Shown: piece after piece, positions 33,476 to 42,624 of the stretch
Position numbering within the stretch: position 1 is the first letter of the stretch
How the letters are laid out: every line of letters starts with the position of its first letter
Assembly (NCBI RefSeq): GCF_020010905.1
Contig: NZ_JAGJBY010000002.1
Location: forward strand, 186,001-250,000
Direction: 5' to 3'
DNA: 64,000 nucleotides
Source: Streptomyces acidiscabies
GTDB taxonomy: Bacteria > Actinomycetota > Actinomycetes > Streptomycetales > Streptomycetaceae
The notes under the pieces: generated by a model
Told to the model about the DNA's origin: nothing
The model's input: the letters and a program-made list of their open reading frames with translations, nothing else
Database searches by the model: none
Translations under genes and position numbers: made by a program

Positions 33476-33840
33476 TTCCGCTTCTTGTGCGGACGCTCCC
33501 TCCGCAGTTCCTGCCGGCTCGCGTCCAGGTCGTCGAGGAGGGAGCGCAGGGGGCGGCGGGTGAGGATCGCGTTGTGTTCGATGTGGACCGTCGCCAGGGT
33601 GGAGAGGCTGACGGAGAGGAGGCGCAGGCCGTCGCTGCCGTACTCCTTGAGGACCAGGTCGGCGACGCGCGACGCGCGGGCGGCTACGCGCTCCTCGGGG
33701 AACAACCCGACGGTGTGGCGCAGGAGTTCGGTGGTGATACGGGAGATGTCGGGGAGGATCCGCATGAGCTCCACGGAGTCCGCCTCCTCCTCGTCGCTCC
33801 AGGTCTCGTCGTCCCACGCGCTGCTCAGATCCAGACCCAT
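33469..33840 (-). CDS. Small hypothetical protein, acidic N-terminus and basic C-terminus
   Basis: This 123-aa protein has no signal peptide or membrane helix. The N-terminus is acidic (LSSAWDDETWSDEEEADSVE), the middle is helical (LMRILPDISRITTELLRHTVGLFPEERVAARASRVADLVLKEY ... LLSVSLSTLATVHIEHNAILTRRPL) and the end is strongly basic (RRERPHKKRKK). I do not recognise the family. It shares its terminator with the convergent oxygenase gene. Confidence 0.65.
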   Translation of the reverse strand: MGLDLSSAWDDETWSDEEEADSVELMRILPDISRITTELLRHTVGLFPEERVAARASRVADLVLKEYGSDGLRLLSVSLSTLATVHIEHNAILTRRPLRSLLDDLDASRQELRRERPHKKRKK

Positions 33841-34071
33841 GGCCGCCCTCCCGCTCGCCTTGCCCGTCGTCTCGGACCGTACGCCCACGATCCGTTCATG
33901 CCACGGGAGTTGAGGAAATTGCCCTCGAACGAAGGAACTTCTCCCGCTCTGGACAATTCCCGGCGAATTTTGACACGGTGAGACGCGTCGGCCGCGATGC
34001 GCATACGTGGCCCATTCCGCCGCGCCTCTCGCGCCCGGCGGCAATTCCCGTGCAGCGACAGGAGTTTCCGC

Positions 34072-35013
34072 ATGCCCATCGCCCACTACCTCGCCCAGAG
34101 CCCGTACAGCACCCCGGGAGCCCAGGCCGCCCAGTACGCCGGGCTCCCCGCCGACCCGGCCCGACTGGCCCGCGTCGTACGGGACTTGCTGATCCACCGC
34201 GGCGAAGGCGACCTGTTCGCGTACGCCATTCCCGAGGACCGACTGCACGACGACGCCGAAACCCGTTACGTGGACGGCATCCTGGGAATTCTCGCCGCCC
34301 GCTCCGAGGCCCCGCTCGGAAAACCCCGGCCACCCGCCGAGCGATTCGTCGGCGTCTGCCGGGACTTCGCGCTCCTGTACTGCTCAATGCTGCGCCACAC
34401 CGGCACCCCGGCCCGAATCCGCTCGGGCTTCGCGGACTATTTCGGCACCGACGGCTTCCACGGCGACCACGTCGTCACGGAGTACTGGGACGCGGACCGA
34501 GGCCGCTGGCTCCTCGCGGACCCCCAACTCGCCGACCCGGACATCACCCGCCACTGGAACGCCGACTTCGACCCGCTGGACGTCCCCCGCACCCGCTTCC
34601 TCACGGCCGGCACAGCCTGGCGCATGATCCGCGAACAGGGCGCGGACCACCGGGAGTTCGGCCTCCACCCCCCTCAGGAGGGACCCCTGTGGGGTGAACG
34701 CTTCGTCGCGGGCAACGTCCGCCTCGACCTCGCCGACCTCAACAGGGTGGAGACCCTGCTGTGGGACGTCTGGGGCCTCGACCACACGGACCACGATCAG
34801 GACCAGACCCTCGACGAGGAGGCCCGCGCGGTGTACGACCGTGCCGCCGCCGTCATCGCGGGCGACGAGGTGCCGTACGCCGAGGCCCGCGCCCTCTTCA
34901 CCGGGGACGACGTGCTGCGCACCCCGGAGACGGTCCTGAGCCTGGCCCCCTACAACGGGCCTACCCGGGTAACTCTCAGGAGCCAGGTCAGCTCGCGAGA
35001 CTGTCCGCGCTGA
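34072..35013 (+). CDS. Transglutaminase-like domain protein
   Basis: This 313-aa cytoplasmic protein has the catalytic Cys in FVGVCRDFALLYCSMLRHTG, His in FHGDHVVTEYWD and Asp in LLADPQLADPD, matching the transglutaminase-core papain-like triad. The start ATG 34072 is preceded by CAGGAG. The upstream frame (from 33997) is Arg-rich and looks spurious. It might crosslink or hydrolyse amide bonds in proteins or peptides; the substrate is unknown. Its end overlaps the end of the convergent kinase gene by 26 bp. Confidence 0.82.
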   Translation: MPIAHYLAQSPYSTPGAQAAQYAGLPADPARLARVVRDLLIHRGEGDLFAYAIPEDRLHDDAETRYVDGILGILAARSEAPLGKPRPPAERFVGVCRDFALLYCSMLRHTGTPARIRSGFADYFGTDGFHGDHVVTEYWDADRGRWLLADPQLADPDITRHWNADFDPLDVPRTRFLTAGTAWRMIREQGADHREFGLHPPQEGPLWGERFVAGNVRLDLADLNRVETLLWDVWGLDHTDHDQDQTLDEEARAVYDRAAAVIAGDEVPYAEARALFTGDDVLRTPETVLSLAPYNGPTRVTLRSQVSSRDCPR

Positions 35014-37276
35014 CGGTCTCGGGCCCCAGGTCGGGCGTGTCCGGGCTGACGGAGAACGCCGTGTCCCCGGTCACCGCCACGATCGCGTCGCCGACCAGCG
35101 TCAGGGTCGGCACGACGTTCTCCGGCGCCCCGGCCGGGTCCTGGAGCTTGTCCGTCGTCCACATCACGTTCCCCGTGGAGACTTCGAGCGAGAGGAGCCG
35201 CCCGTACCGGTTGACGAGGAAGAGGCTGCCGAACGTCCGGGACCACACCGGCTTCGACAGGTTCTCGACCTGCGTGTCCGACTGCCACACCAGCTCCCCG
35301 GTGCCCGTGGCGACCGCGCTCACCGTCCCGTCCGGCCGGACGAAGTACACGGTCGAGCCGACCAGCGTCGCCGTACCCCGTATGGTCTGGCTGAGGCGCG
35401 TCCGGGTGACGGCCCCGCTCGCCGGGTCCACCCGGAGGAACGTCGTGTACGCCTCGTCCAGCCCGCCCAGCGACTGCTGCTCCGCGTCCTTCGACTGGAC
35501 GAACAGCGGCTTCCCGGCGAGGTCCCCCAGAGGTACTACCGCCGTAGGCAGCGTGGCGAGTTCCCGCGAGCCGTCCTCGCCGAGTTGCAGCAGACTCCAG
35601 TCCCCGGACGCCGGGTCGTCCTGGTTGCTGCACAGACCGTAGGGGGAACCGTGTAGTACCAGCGGGGTACACCGCGTGCCCGCCGACGACTTCGTCGAGC
35701 TCCGCCACAGGTCCTTGCCGGACTTCGCGTCGATGCCGATCAGCTGGGAGTGGTCCGTCGACAGGGCCAGGACACCGCCGTCGAACAGGACGGCGGGCTG
35801 CGTCGCGTCGACGGACCGGGTCCAGCGCCGCTCACCGGTCTTCGCGTCGAGCGCGACCAACTGCCACTCGATGACGTCCCCGGACGACTCGACGGGCGGG
35901 TTCTCGTAGACGTACACGAATCCGTCCCGCACCCCCAACGGCCGCGCGGACTGCGGGCTCACCCCGAACCGCCAGGTCACGCGCCCCGTCCCGGCATCCA
36001 TCCGGGCGACCGTGAAACCGCTGCCCGTGCAGTACACGGCGGCCTTGTCGGGGACACAGCCCGGCCGGTCGTGGCTGGACAACCGGTCCTGGTCGGCGGC
36101 GGACACGGCCCGCGTGAGATTCGTACGCCACGGCGACCAGCCCTCGGGCAGGGACAGCACGGGGGTGTCGACGACGTCGGAACTGCCCGAGGAGGAGTTG
36201 CTGTCGACGCCCAGGTTCCACATCACGGCCACGATGCCCACGACGCCGACGGCAGCGGTGGTGAGGAGCCGGCGGGGCAGACGCCGCCCGCCGAGGCGGG
36301 GCAGGCCAGGTCTGAGGCGGCGCCGAACTGCCGGACGCCGCTTGAGAATTGACAGTCGGCGGCGGGGGGACGCCACGACCGCTTGCGTCGGCGCGTCGTA
36401 CGGGATGCCCTCGGGCTCGGTGTGATCGCCGGGCGGCGGCGGGGTGGGCACGGCGGGCGCGGTGTCCGGCAGGGTCTTGAACAGCCGCTGCAACTCGGCG
36501 AGTTGGGGACGCTCCTCCGGGTCCTTGATCAGGCACCGCTCGACCATGCTCCGCAGCGGTTCCGTCACCCCGTCCAACGACGGTTCCTCGTGCATGACTT
36601 GATACACCGTCAAGTACGGGCTCTCGCCGTCGAACGGACGGGTCCCCGTCGCCGCGTACACCAGCAGCGAGCCCAGCGAGAACACGTCCGAGGCGGCCGT
36701 CACCTCACGGGGCGAGGTGAACTGCTCCGGGGACATGAAGGGCGGCGTGCCCATCAGGCGGCCGGTAATCGTGAGCGTCTGGTTGTCGGCGGCGCGGGAG
36801 ATGCCGAAGTCGATGACGCGGGGGCCGTCCTCGGCCATCAGGACGTTGCTCGGCTTCAGGTCGCGGTGCACGACCCCGGCCCGGTGGATGTCCTTGAGCG
36901 CCTCCGTCAGGCCGAGCGCCAGAACCCGCAACTCCCGCCCGCCGAGCGGGCCTTGACCGGCGACCACCTCGGAGAGCGTGGGGCCCGGGACATACAGCGT
37001 CGCCATCCACGGCACCTCGGCGTCCGGGTCCGCGTCCACCACCGGCGCGGTGAACGCGCCGCTCACCCGCCGCGCCGCCTGGACCTCCTGCCGGAAACGG
37101 GCCCGGAACTCCTCGTCCTGCGCGTACTGCGCGTGCACGACCTTCACCGCGACCTGCCGCCCCGACGGCGAGTGCGCCAGGTGGACGACCCCCATACCGC
37201 CGCTGCCGAGCCGCTCGGCGAGCGTGTACCCGCCGATGGAGACGACGGACCCCGATTCCCCGCTGCTCGGCGGCAT
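34988..37276 (-). CDS. Receptor Ser/Thr protein kinase with a PQQ-type beta-propeller
   Basis: This 762-aa protein has a Hanks-type kinase domain at residues 14-270: glycine loop LAERLGSGGMGVVHLA, lysine VAVKVVHAQ, catalytic VVHRDLKPSNVL, metal DFGISRA and an activation loop with GTPPFMSPEQF. A Pro-rich linker leads to one helix (about 335-360, RRLLTTAAVGVVGIVAVMWNLGV). The extracellular part (about 380-762) has repeated PQQ/pyrrolo-quinoline-like blades (TGRVTWRFG, KTGERRWTRS, KSGKDLWRSS, GTGELVWQSD). The architecture resembles AfsK-type kinases of Streptomyces, in which the propeller senses an external or membrane-proximal ligand. Confidence 0.92.
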   Translation of the reverse strand: MPPSSGESGSVVSIGGYTLAERLGSGGMGVVHLAHSPSGRQVAVKVVHAQYAQDEEFRARFRQEVQAARRVSGAFTAPVVDADPDAEVPWMATLYVPGPTLSEVVAGQGPLGGRELRVLALGLTEALKDIHRAGVVHRDLKPSNVLMAEDGPRVIDFGISRAADNQTLTITGRLMGTPPFMSPEQFTSPREVTAASDVFSLGSLLVYAATGTRPFDGESPYLTVYQVMHEEPSLDGVTEPLRSMVERCLIKDPEERPQLAELQRLFKTLPDTAPAVPTPPPPGDHTEPEGIPYDAPTQAVVASPRRRLSILKRRPAVRRRLRPGLPRLGGRRLPRRLLTTAAVGVVGIVAVMWNLGVDSNSSSGSSDVVDTPVLSLPEGWSPWRTNLTRAVSAADQDRLSSHDRPGCVPDKAAVYCTGSGFTVARMDAGTGRVTWRFGVSPQSARPLGVRDGFVYVYENPPVESSGDVIEWQLVALDAKTGERRWTRSVDATQPAVLFDGGVLALSTDHSQLIGIDAKSGKDLWRSSTKSSAGTRCTPLVLHGSPYGLCSNQDDPASGDWSLLQLGEDGSRELATLPTAVVPLGDLAGKPLFVQSKDAEQQSLGGLDEAYTTFLRVDPASGAVTRTRLSQTIRGTATLVGSTVYFVRPDGTVSAVATGTGELVWQSDTQVENLSKPVWSRTFGSLFLVNRYGRLLSLEVSTGNVMWTTDKLQDPAGAPENVVPTLTLVGDAIVAVTGDTAFSVSPDTPDLGPETVSADSLAS

Positions 37277-37411
37277 GTACGGTCGCCCTTCCCGAAGATC
37301 CCTGCGCGGCTTGGGTGTTGTTTGGGGGATCAGCCTAGAGCCTGGGGGCTTGCGGGTGGAGTGAGGGTGGGGCGGGCAGGCCCGCCGAGCGGCGGCCCCG
37401 TCCCCGTCACC

Positions 37412-38020
37412 TCACCGCCCGTCCGCCTCCCGCGCCGTCCGTTCCAGCCGCTCCCGGTACTCCTCCCACCAACTCCCGTCCACCTCCGGCACGTTGGACT
37501 TGTCCGCCAGCTCCCCGGCCGAACCGTCCAGGAGTTCGCGGACGATGTCCGCGTGGCCCGCGTGGCGGCTCGTGTCGGCGCAGACGCGGGTGAGGAGGTG
37601 GTGGAGGGTGGCCGCCCGGCGCTCTTCTGGCCACCAGGGGACCAAGCCGACCGCGTCCAGGGGGAGTTCGGCGACCGTCGCGGCCGTGTGGGCCCAGGCG
37701 GCGCGGTACAGGCCGACGATGTCCGCGCGGGACTCCTCGGCGGTCGCCCACATGTCCGAGTTCAGCTCGGAGTCCTGCGTGTACCACCAGGGCGGCGGGT
37801 CCTCCGTGTAGTACGGCCGCCCGAACGTGTCGCCGAAATAGCCGAGTTCGATGCCCGCGCAGTGCTTGACCAGGCCCAGCAGATTGGTGCCGGTCGGGGT
37901 GAGCGGCCGGCGTACGTCGTACTCGCCGAGTCCTTCCAGCTTCCACAGCAGGGAGTCGCGGGCCTCCTGCAAGTACCGCAGCAGGTCCGCCTTCGGGCCG
38001 GGAAGAGTCGTCTCCGTCAT
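37412..38020 (-). CDS. DinB-family protein
   Basis: This 202-aa four-helix-bundle protein of the DinB/DUF664 group has the metal-binding histidines in GLVKHCAGIELGYFG, TLHHLLTRV and RHAGHADIVREL. The length is usual. Members bind a divalent metal and some act as thiol-dependent transferases (mycothiol-linked in actinomycetes); no substrate is indicated here. It starts at ATG 38020 and ends 38 bp before a GC-rich spacer that separates it from the kinase gene. Confidence 0.85.
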   Translation of the reverse strand: MTETTLPGPKADLLRYLQEARDSLLWKLEGLGEYDVRRPLTPTGTNLLGLVKHCAGIELGYFGDTFGRPYYTEDPPPWWYTQDSELNSDMWATAEESRADIVGLYRAAWAHTAATVAELPLDAVGLVPWWPEERRAATLHHLLTRVCADTSRHAGHADIVRELLDGSAGELADKSNVPEVDGSWWEEYRERLERTAREADGR

Positions 38021-38067
38021 GCCGCGCAGCCTGCCATCCGGCACTGACAACCCCCTCCGGACGACGC

Positions 38068-38472
38068 TCAGTCCGCGTCCTTCTTCGGGTCCTCGTCCTT
38101 GCCCTGGGGGTCCTTGCTCCGCAACTCCTCCTCGCGGCGCCGCAGATCGGCCTCCCACTCCTTGAGGAGCGCCTCGTCCTTCTGGTTCTCCTCCTTGAGG
38201 GAGTTCAGGAACTCGGGGTTGTCGTCGGGCGCCACCCACGTCGTGCGGTGGTCGCGGTGCCACTCGGAGGGGGTACGGCCACCGGTCGGCGGCGTACGCA
38301 CCTTGCCCGTCACGAGCCACGCGATCGAGCCCGCCAGCGGGAACAGCAGGATGATGAAGACCCAGGCGACCTTGGGAAGGTGCCGCACCTCGTCCTCGGG
38401 CGTGTTCAGGCAGTCGATGAACGCGAAGATCATCAGCGCCAGCGGAACCAGGAACAACAGCAGTCTGAGCAT
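38068..38472 (-). CDS. PLDc_N-domain membrane protein
   Basis: This 134-aa protein has two transmembrane helices (LLLFLVPLALMIFAFIDCL and VAWVFIILLFPLAGSIAWLV), the phospholipase D N-terminal (PLDc_N) module. The C-terminal tail is highly charged (Lys/Glu/Asp, SLKEENQKDEALLKEWEADLRRREEELR) and probably helical. The domain occurs alone in many actinobacteria and its function is unknown. It lies 47 bp upstream of the DinB gene in the same direction. Confidence 0.85.
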   Translation of the reverse strand: MLRLLLFLVPLALMIFAFIDCLNTPEDEVRHLPKVAWVFIILLFPLAGSIAWLVTGKVRTPPTGGRTPSEWHRDHRTTWVAPDDNPEFLNSLKEENQKDEALLKEWEADLRRREEELRSKDPQGKDEDPKKDAD

Positions 38473-38652
38473 CGGGCGGGTTCCCCCAGGAAACGGCGTC
38501 GGGGCCCGGTGGCCCCGGTGTCGGGGCCAGGGTAACGGCTGGGGAAAATCCGGCGCAGGGGGCGGGGACACCCATAGGTATTAGACGGGTACCCCGCACG
38601 TACGACGGGCCCCTGCGCGGGTCCGTCGAGTGGCTCGGCGATACTGGGACGC

Positions 38653-40104
38653 ATGGCTTACGACGATCTTCGCTCCCTGCTCAGGGCCCTGGAACGCGAG
38701 GGCGACCTCAAGCGCGTGAAAGCCGAGGTCGACCCCTATCTGGAGGTCGGGGAGATCGTCGACCGCGTCCAGAAGGCGGGCGGCCCGGCGCTGCTCTTCG
38801 AGAACGTGAAGGGCTCGGCGATGCCGCTGGCCATGAACGTCTTCGGCACCGACCGCCGCCTCCTCAAGGCCCTCGGCCTCAAGTCGTACGCGGAGATCAC
38901 CGAGCGGATCGGCGGCCTCCTGCGCCCCGAGCTGCCGCAGGGCTTCATCGGCGTCCGCGAGGCCTTCGGCAAGCTCGGCGCGATGACCCACGTACCGCCG
39001 AAGAAGGTCAAGGACGCGCCGGTCCAGGAGGTAGTACTCCAGGGTGACGACGTCGACCTGGAGCAGCTGCCGGCCCTGTTCACCTGGCCGCAGGACGGCG
39101 GCTCCTTCTTCAACCTGGGGCTGACCCACACGAAGGACCCCGAGAGCGGCGTACGCAATCTCGGTCTGTACCGCCTCCAGCGCCACGACAAGCGCACGAT
39201 CGGCATGCACTGGCAGATCCACAAGGACAGCCGCAACCACTACCAGGTCGCCGCCCGCAAGGGTGAGCGGCTGCCGGTCGCGATCGCCTTCGGGTGCCCG
39301 CCCGCCGTGACGTACGCGTCCACCGCACCCCTTCCGGGTGACATCGACGAGTACCTCTTCGCCGGCTTCCTCGCGGGCAAGCGGATCGAGATGGTGGACT
39401 GCAAGACCGTACCCCTCCAGGTCCCCGCTACCGCAGAGGTAGTACTCGAGGGCTGGCTGGAGCCCGGCGAGATGCTTCCCGAGGGGCCCTTCGGGGACCA
39501 CACCGGGTTCTACACGCCGCAGGAGCCGTTCCCCGCGCTGACCATCGACTGCGTGACGATGCGCAAGCGGCCGTTGCTCCAGTCCATCGTCGTGGGGCGG
39601 CCCCCTACCGAGGACGGACCCCTCGGGCGGGCCACGGAGCGGTTCTTCCTGCCGCTGCTGAAGATCATCGTGCCGGACATCGTGGACTACCACCTGCCCG
39701 AGGCGGGCGGCTTCCACAACTGCGCGATCGTCTCGATCGACAAGAAGTACCCCAAGCACGCGCAGAAGGTGATGCACGCGATCTGGGGCGCCCACATGAT
39801 GTCCCTGACCAAGCTGATCGTGATCGTCGACTCCGACTGCGACGTCCACGACCTGCACGAAGTCGCGTGGCGGGCCCTCGGCAACACGGACTACGCCCGT
39901 GACCTCAGCATCGTCGAAGGCCCCGTCGACCACCTCGATCACGCCTCCTACCAGCAGTTCTGGGGCGGCAAGGCCGGGATCGACGCGACGAAGAAGTGGC
40001 CCGAGGAGGGGTACACGCGGGACGGCGGCTGGCCGGAGATGGTCCTGTCGGACCCGGAGACGGCGGCGACGGTGGACCGGCGCTGGAAGGAGTACGGCCT
40101 GTGA
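38653..40104 (+). CDS. UbiD-family decarboxylase of menaquinone synthesis (MqnL-like)
   Basis: This 483-aa UbiD-family decarboxylase uses prenylated FMN and acts in the late futalosine menaquinone pathway. Family motifs seen: MAYDDLRSLLRALEREGDL, LFENVKGS, the ELPQGFIGVREAFGKL region, the prFMN/metal-site stretch TKDPESGVRNLGLYRLQ and the catalytic E-R-E region (VVVLEGWLEPGEMLPEGPFGDHTGFYTP). It is followed with a four-base overlap by the UbiA-type prenyltransferase and then the UbiX homologue that makes its cofactor. In this pathway it removes the carboxylate of the prenylated dihydroxynaphthoate intermediate. Confidence 0.9.
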   Translation: MAYDDLRSLLRALEREGDLKRVKAEVDPYLEVGEIVDRVQKAGGPALLFENVKGSAMPLAMNVFGTDRRLLKALGLKSYAEITERIGGLLRPELPQGFIGVREAFGKLGAMTHVPPKKVKDAPVQEVVLQGDDVDLEQLPALFTWPQDGGSFFNLGLTHTKDPESGVRNLGLYRLQRHDKRTIGMHWQIHKDSRNHYQVAARKGERLPVAIAFGCPPAVTYASTAPLPGDIDEYLFAGFLAGKRIEMVDCKTVPLQVPATAEVVLEGWLEPGEMLPEGPFGDHTGFYTPQEPFPALTIDCVTMRKRPLLQSIVVGRPPTEDGPLGRATERFFLPLLKIIVPDIVDYHLPEAGGFHNCAIVSIDKKYPKHAQKVMHAIWGAHMMSLTKLIVIVDSDCDVHDLHEVAWRALGNTDYARDLSIVEGPVDHLDHASYQQFWGGKAGIDATKKWPEEGYTRDGGWPEMVLSDPETAATVDRRWKEYGL

Positions 40105-41003
40105 GCGCGTCCGCCGCCGCGGTGCCCCAGCCGGGGCGTACGAAAGCCTTTCTGCGCCTCGTCATGATCGAGCACTCGATCTTCGCGCTGCCCTTCGCGT
40201 ACATCGCCGCCCTCACCGCGATGTTCCAGCTCGACCGGAACATCCACTGGGGCCGGCTGCTGCTCGTGACGGTCTGCATGGTCGGGCTGCGGACGTTCGC
40301 GATGGCCGTCAACCGGATCATCGACCGGGAGATCGACGCGCGCAATCCCCGTACGGCGCAGCGTGAGCTGGTGACGGGGGCGATGTCGGTACGGCACGCG
40401 TGGACCGGCGCGCTGATCGCCGTCGTCATCTTCCTCGGCTCGGCCGCGCTGCTGAACCCGCTGTGCCTGGCGCTCGCGCCCGTCGCCGTCATCCCGATGG
40501 TGGTATACCCGTACGGCAAAAGGTTTACGAACTACCCCCAGGCGATCCTCGGTCTGGCCCAGGCGATGGGCCCGATCGGCGGCTGGCTCGCGATCACCGG
40601 CGAGTGGTCCTGGGACGCGGTGATCCTCGGTCTCGCGGTCGGCGTCTGGATCGGTGGCTTCGACCTCATCTACGCCTGTCAGGACATCGACACGGACCGC
40701 GAGACGGGCGTCCTGTCGGTCCCGGCCCGCTTCGGTATCCCGGCGGCGGTCTGGTCGGCCCGCGTGTGCCACGCCCTCACGACAGCCCTGTTCGTCTGGT
40801 ACGCCCTGGCCACGGACGCGGGCGCGTTCTTCTGGCTGGGCCTCTTGGTCGTCGCGGGCGCCTTCGTCTACGAGCACACGATCGTCCGCCCCCACGACCT
40901 CTCCCGCCTCAACCGGGCGTTCTTCTCGGTGAACGGCTTCATCGGCATCGCGCTGTTCGCGTGCGCGCTGCTGGATCTGCTGGTCCGGGGACTTACGGTC
41001 TGA
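40101..41003 (+). CDS. mqnP: UbiA-type prenyltransferase, menaquinone pathway (MqnP)
   Basis: This 300-aa membrane protein has eight to nine helices and the two aspartate-rich prenyl-diphosphate motifs NRIIDREIDARN and DIDTDRETG (first and second DxxxD). It attaches the polyprenyl chain to 1,4-dihydroxy-6-naphthoate. Start GTG 40101 lies within the UbiD stop (GTGA). The UbiD-UbiA-UbiX order and the presence of MqnE, MqnA and MqnC nearby support this pathway over ubiquinone, which actinomycetes lack. Confidence 0.9.
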   Translation: MSASAAAVPQPGRTKAFLRLVMIEHSIFALPFAYIAALTAMFQLDRNIHWGRLLLVTVCMVGLRTFAMAVNRIIDREIDARNPRTAQRELVTGAMSVRHAWTGALIAVVIFLGSAALLNPLCLALAPVAVIPMVVYPYGKRFTNYPQAILGLAQAMGPIGGWLAITGEWSWDAVILGLAVGVWIGGFDLIYACQDIDTDRETGVLSVPARFGIPAAVWSARVCHALTTALFVWYALATDAGAFFWLGLLVVAGAFVYEHTIVRPHDLSRLNRAFFSVNGFIGIALFACALLDLLVRGLTV

Positions 41004-41211
41004 CGGTGTGAGCAGGGTGCGATTCCCGTGAGCGGCCCGCACCCCCAACTCGCGTGCCGTACCGCCGGAGTACTACCCCGCAGGTAGGGGTCCCCGGCGT
41101 ACACCTCCGGGGGTATCGGCGAGCCCTCCGTCCCCACCCCCGCCCTCCCCGTCGACCGCAAGGGCCCCGGCCGGTCCTGAACCTCTTCATGCCCGCCGGT
41201 ACGCTCAAGGT

Positions 41212-41916
41212 GTGAACGCAGGAGAAACGCAGCGCGTGCCTTGGATCGTGGGGGTGTCGGGGGCGTCGGGGACGCCGTATGCCGGCGCTGTCCTGCGTGC
41301 GTTGCTGGCAGCGGGCGAGTGTGTCGACCTCGTCGTCAGCCGGGCCTCGCGGCTCACTCTGCTGGACGAGACGGGGATCTCGTTCCGGGACGGGCACTGG
41401 CGCGAGGATCTGGGGGAGTGGCTCGGCAGGGGTGCGGACGGCAAACCTCAGAGCTACGACGTCGAGCTGGACCGCGTACGGTACTGGCCGGCTGGTGACC
41501 TCGCCGCGGGCCCGTCCTCGGGGTCGTACCCCTCCAGGGGGATGATCATCGTGCCCGCGTCGACGGCCTGCGTCGCCGGAGTCGCCCTCGGTCTGTCGAA
41601 GGACCTCCTCCAGCGCGCGGCGAGCGTCACCCTCAAGGAGCGCAGGCCGCTGGTCGTCGCCGTCCGGGAGACCCCGCTGAACGGCCAGACCCTGCGCCAT
41701 CTCGTCACCCTGGACGACGCGGGCGCGAGCGTGGTCCCCACCTCGCCCGCCTTCTACGCCGGCGCGACCCACATCCAGGACCTGGTCGACTTCGTCGCCG
41801 GCCGGATCCTGGACTCGGCGGGCGTCCCGCACGGCCTCTACCACCGGTGGAAGGGCGAACTCGGTGGCGGCGGGGGCGGCGACGGCCGCGTACCCGGGGG
41901 CGCGCGCGCCGACTGA
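41212..41916 (+). CDS. ubiX: UbiX-type flavin prenyltransferase (MqnM-like)
   Basis: This 234-aa flavoprotein has the FMN loop IVGVSGASGTPYAGAVLRALL, then SRASRLTLLDETG and IVPASTACVAGVALGLSKDLLQRAASVTLKERRPLVVAVRETPLNG, all diagnostic of UbiX. It prenylates FMN to make the cofactor of the UbiD decarboxylase encoded two genes upstream. The start is GTG 41212; a GTG at 41236 (MPWIVGVSG) with AGGAG upstream is also possible. The C-terminus carries a Gly-rich extension (GELGGGGGGDGRVPGG). The 208-bp gap upstream suggests its own promoter. Confidence 0.93.
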   Translation: MNAGETQRVPWIVGVSGASGTPYAGAVLRALLAAGECVDLVVSRASRLTLLDETGISFRDGHWREDLGEWLGRGADGKPQSYDVELDRVRYWPAGDLAAGPSSGSYPSRGMIIVPASTACVAGVALGLSKDLLQRAASVTLKERRPLVVAVRETPLNGQTLRHLVTLDDAGASVVPTSPAFYAGATHIQDLVDFVAGRILDSAGVPHGLYHRWKGELGGGGGGDGRVPGGARAD

Positions 41917-42097
41917 GCGCCGCTCCCTGCATCACACACGCCCCGTACGGGTCTACCCGGGTAGTACGGGAGACCGACCCGGCGGCAGGGGAACCGGAGG
42001 CCCGTGGGGGACCCTCCGTACCGTCACGGGCACACATCAGGAACCTCGCAGATCCCTTCGAGCGCGAACGGATCTCTCATCGGAAGGCGCGAATCGC

Positions 42098-42553
42098 ATG
42101 GACGCCGTGGACAGGCAGCTCATCCAGGCCCTGAGGGAGAACGGCCGGGCCTCCTACGCGGAGCTGGGACGCCTCGTCGGCCTGTCGGGACCCAGCGTCA
42201 CCGACCGCATCAACCGGCTGGAGGCGGCCGGCGTCATCACCGGCTACCGGGCCACCGTGGACTCCGCCTCCCTCGGCCTCGGCGTCACCGCCCTGATCGG
42301 CATCTCCCTCTCGGACGCCGCCGACCACGAGGACGTCGCCCGCCGCATGAAGGACTTCGGCGAGATCGAGGACTGCTGGTTCATCGCCGGCGACGACTCG
42401 TTCATGCTCAAGGTGCGGGCGGGCGACGTGGACGGCCTGGAGCGCATCATCCGCCGCCTGTCGGGGACGAAGGGGGTATCCCGTACCCGTACGACCATCG
42501 TCCTGTCGACGAAGTGGGAGAACCGGGTGGGGGCGCTGCCCGAGGAGGTCTGA
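42098..42553 (+). CDS. Lrp/AsnC-family regulator
   Basis: This 151-aa protein has an N-terminal helix-turn-helix (VDRQLIQALRENGRASYAELGRLVGLSGPSVTDRINRLEAAGVITGYRA) and a C-terminal RAM/AsnC ligand domain (LISLSDAADHEDVARRMKDFGEIEDCWFIAGDDSFMLKVRAGDVDGLERIIRRL). It lies between ubiX and mqnE, 71 bp before the latter, so local control of menaquinone genes is possible. Ligand and targets are unknown. Confidence 0.9.
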   Translation: MDAVDRQLIQALRENGRASYAELGRLVGLSGPSVTDRINRLEAAGVITGYRATVDSASLGLGVTALIGISLSDAADHEDVARRMKDFGEIEDCWFIAGDDSFMLKVRAGDVDGLERIIRRLSGTKGVSRTRTTIVLSTKWENRVGALPEEV

Positions 42554-42624
42554 GGGGGACTACGGGAGGGGGGTAGTACACGCAGGGGTACCTTTGGGGG
42601 AGCTGTCGTACGAAAGGTGGAGGC

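Noticed and set aside
33997..34071. Longer start for the transglutaminase-like protein
   Set aside because: The 25 extra residues are Arg-rich and have no ribosome binding site; ATG 34072 follows CAGGAG.
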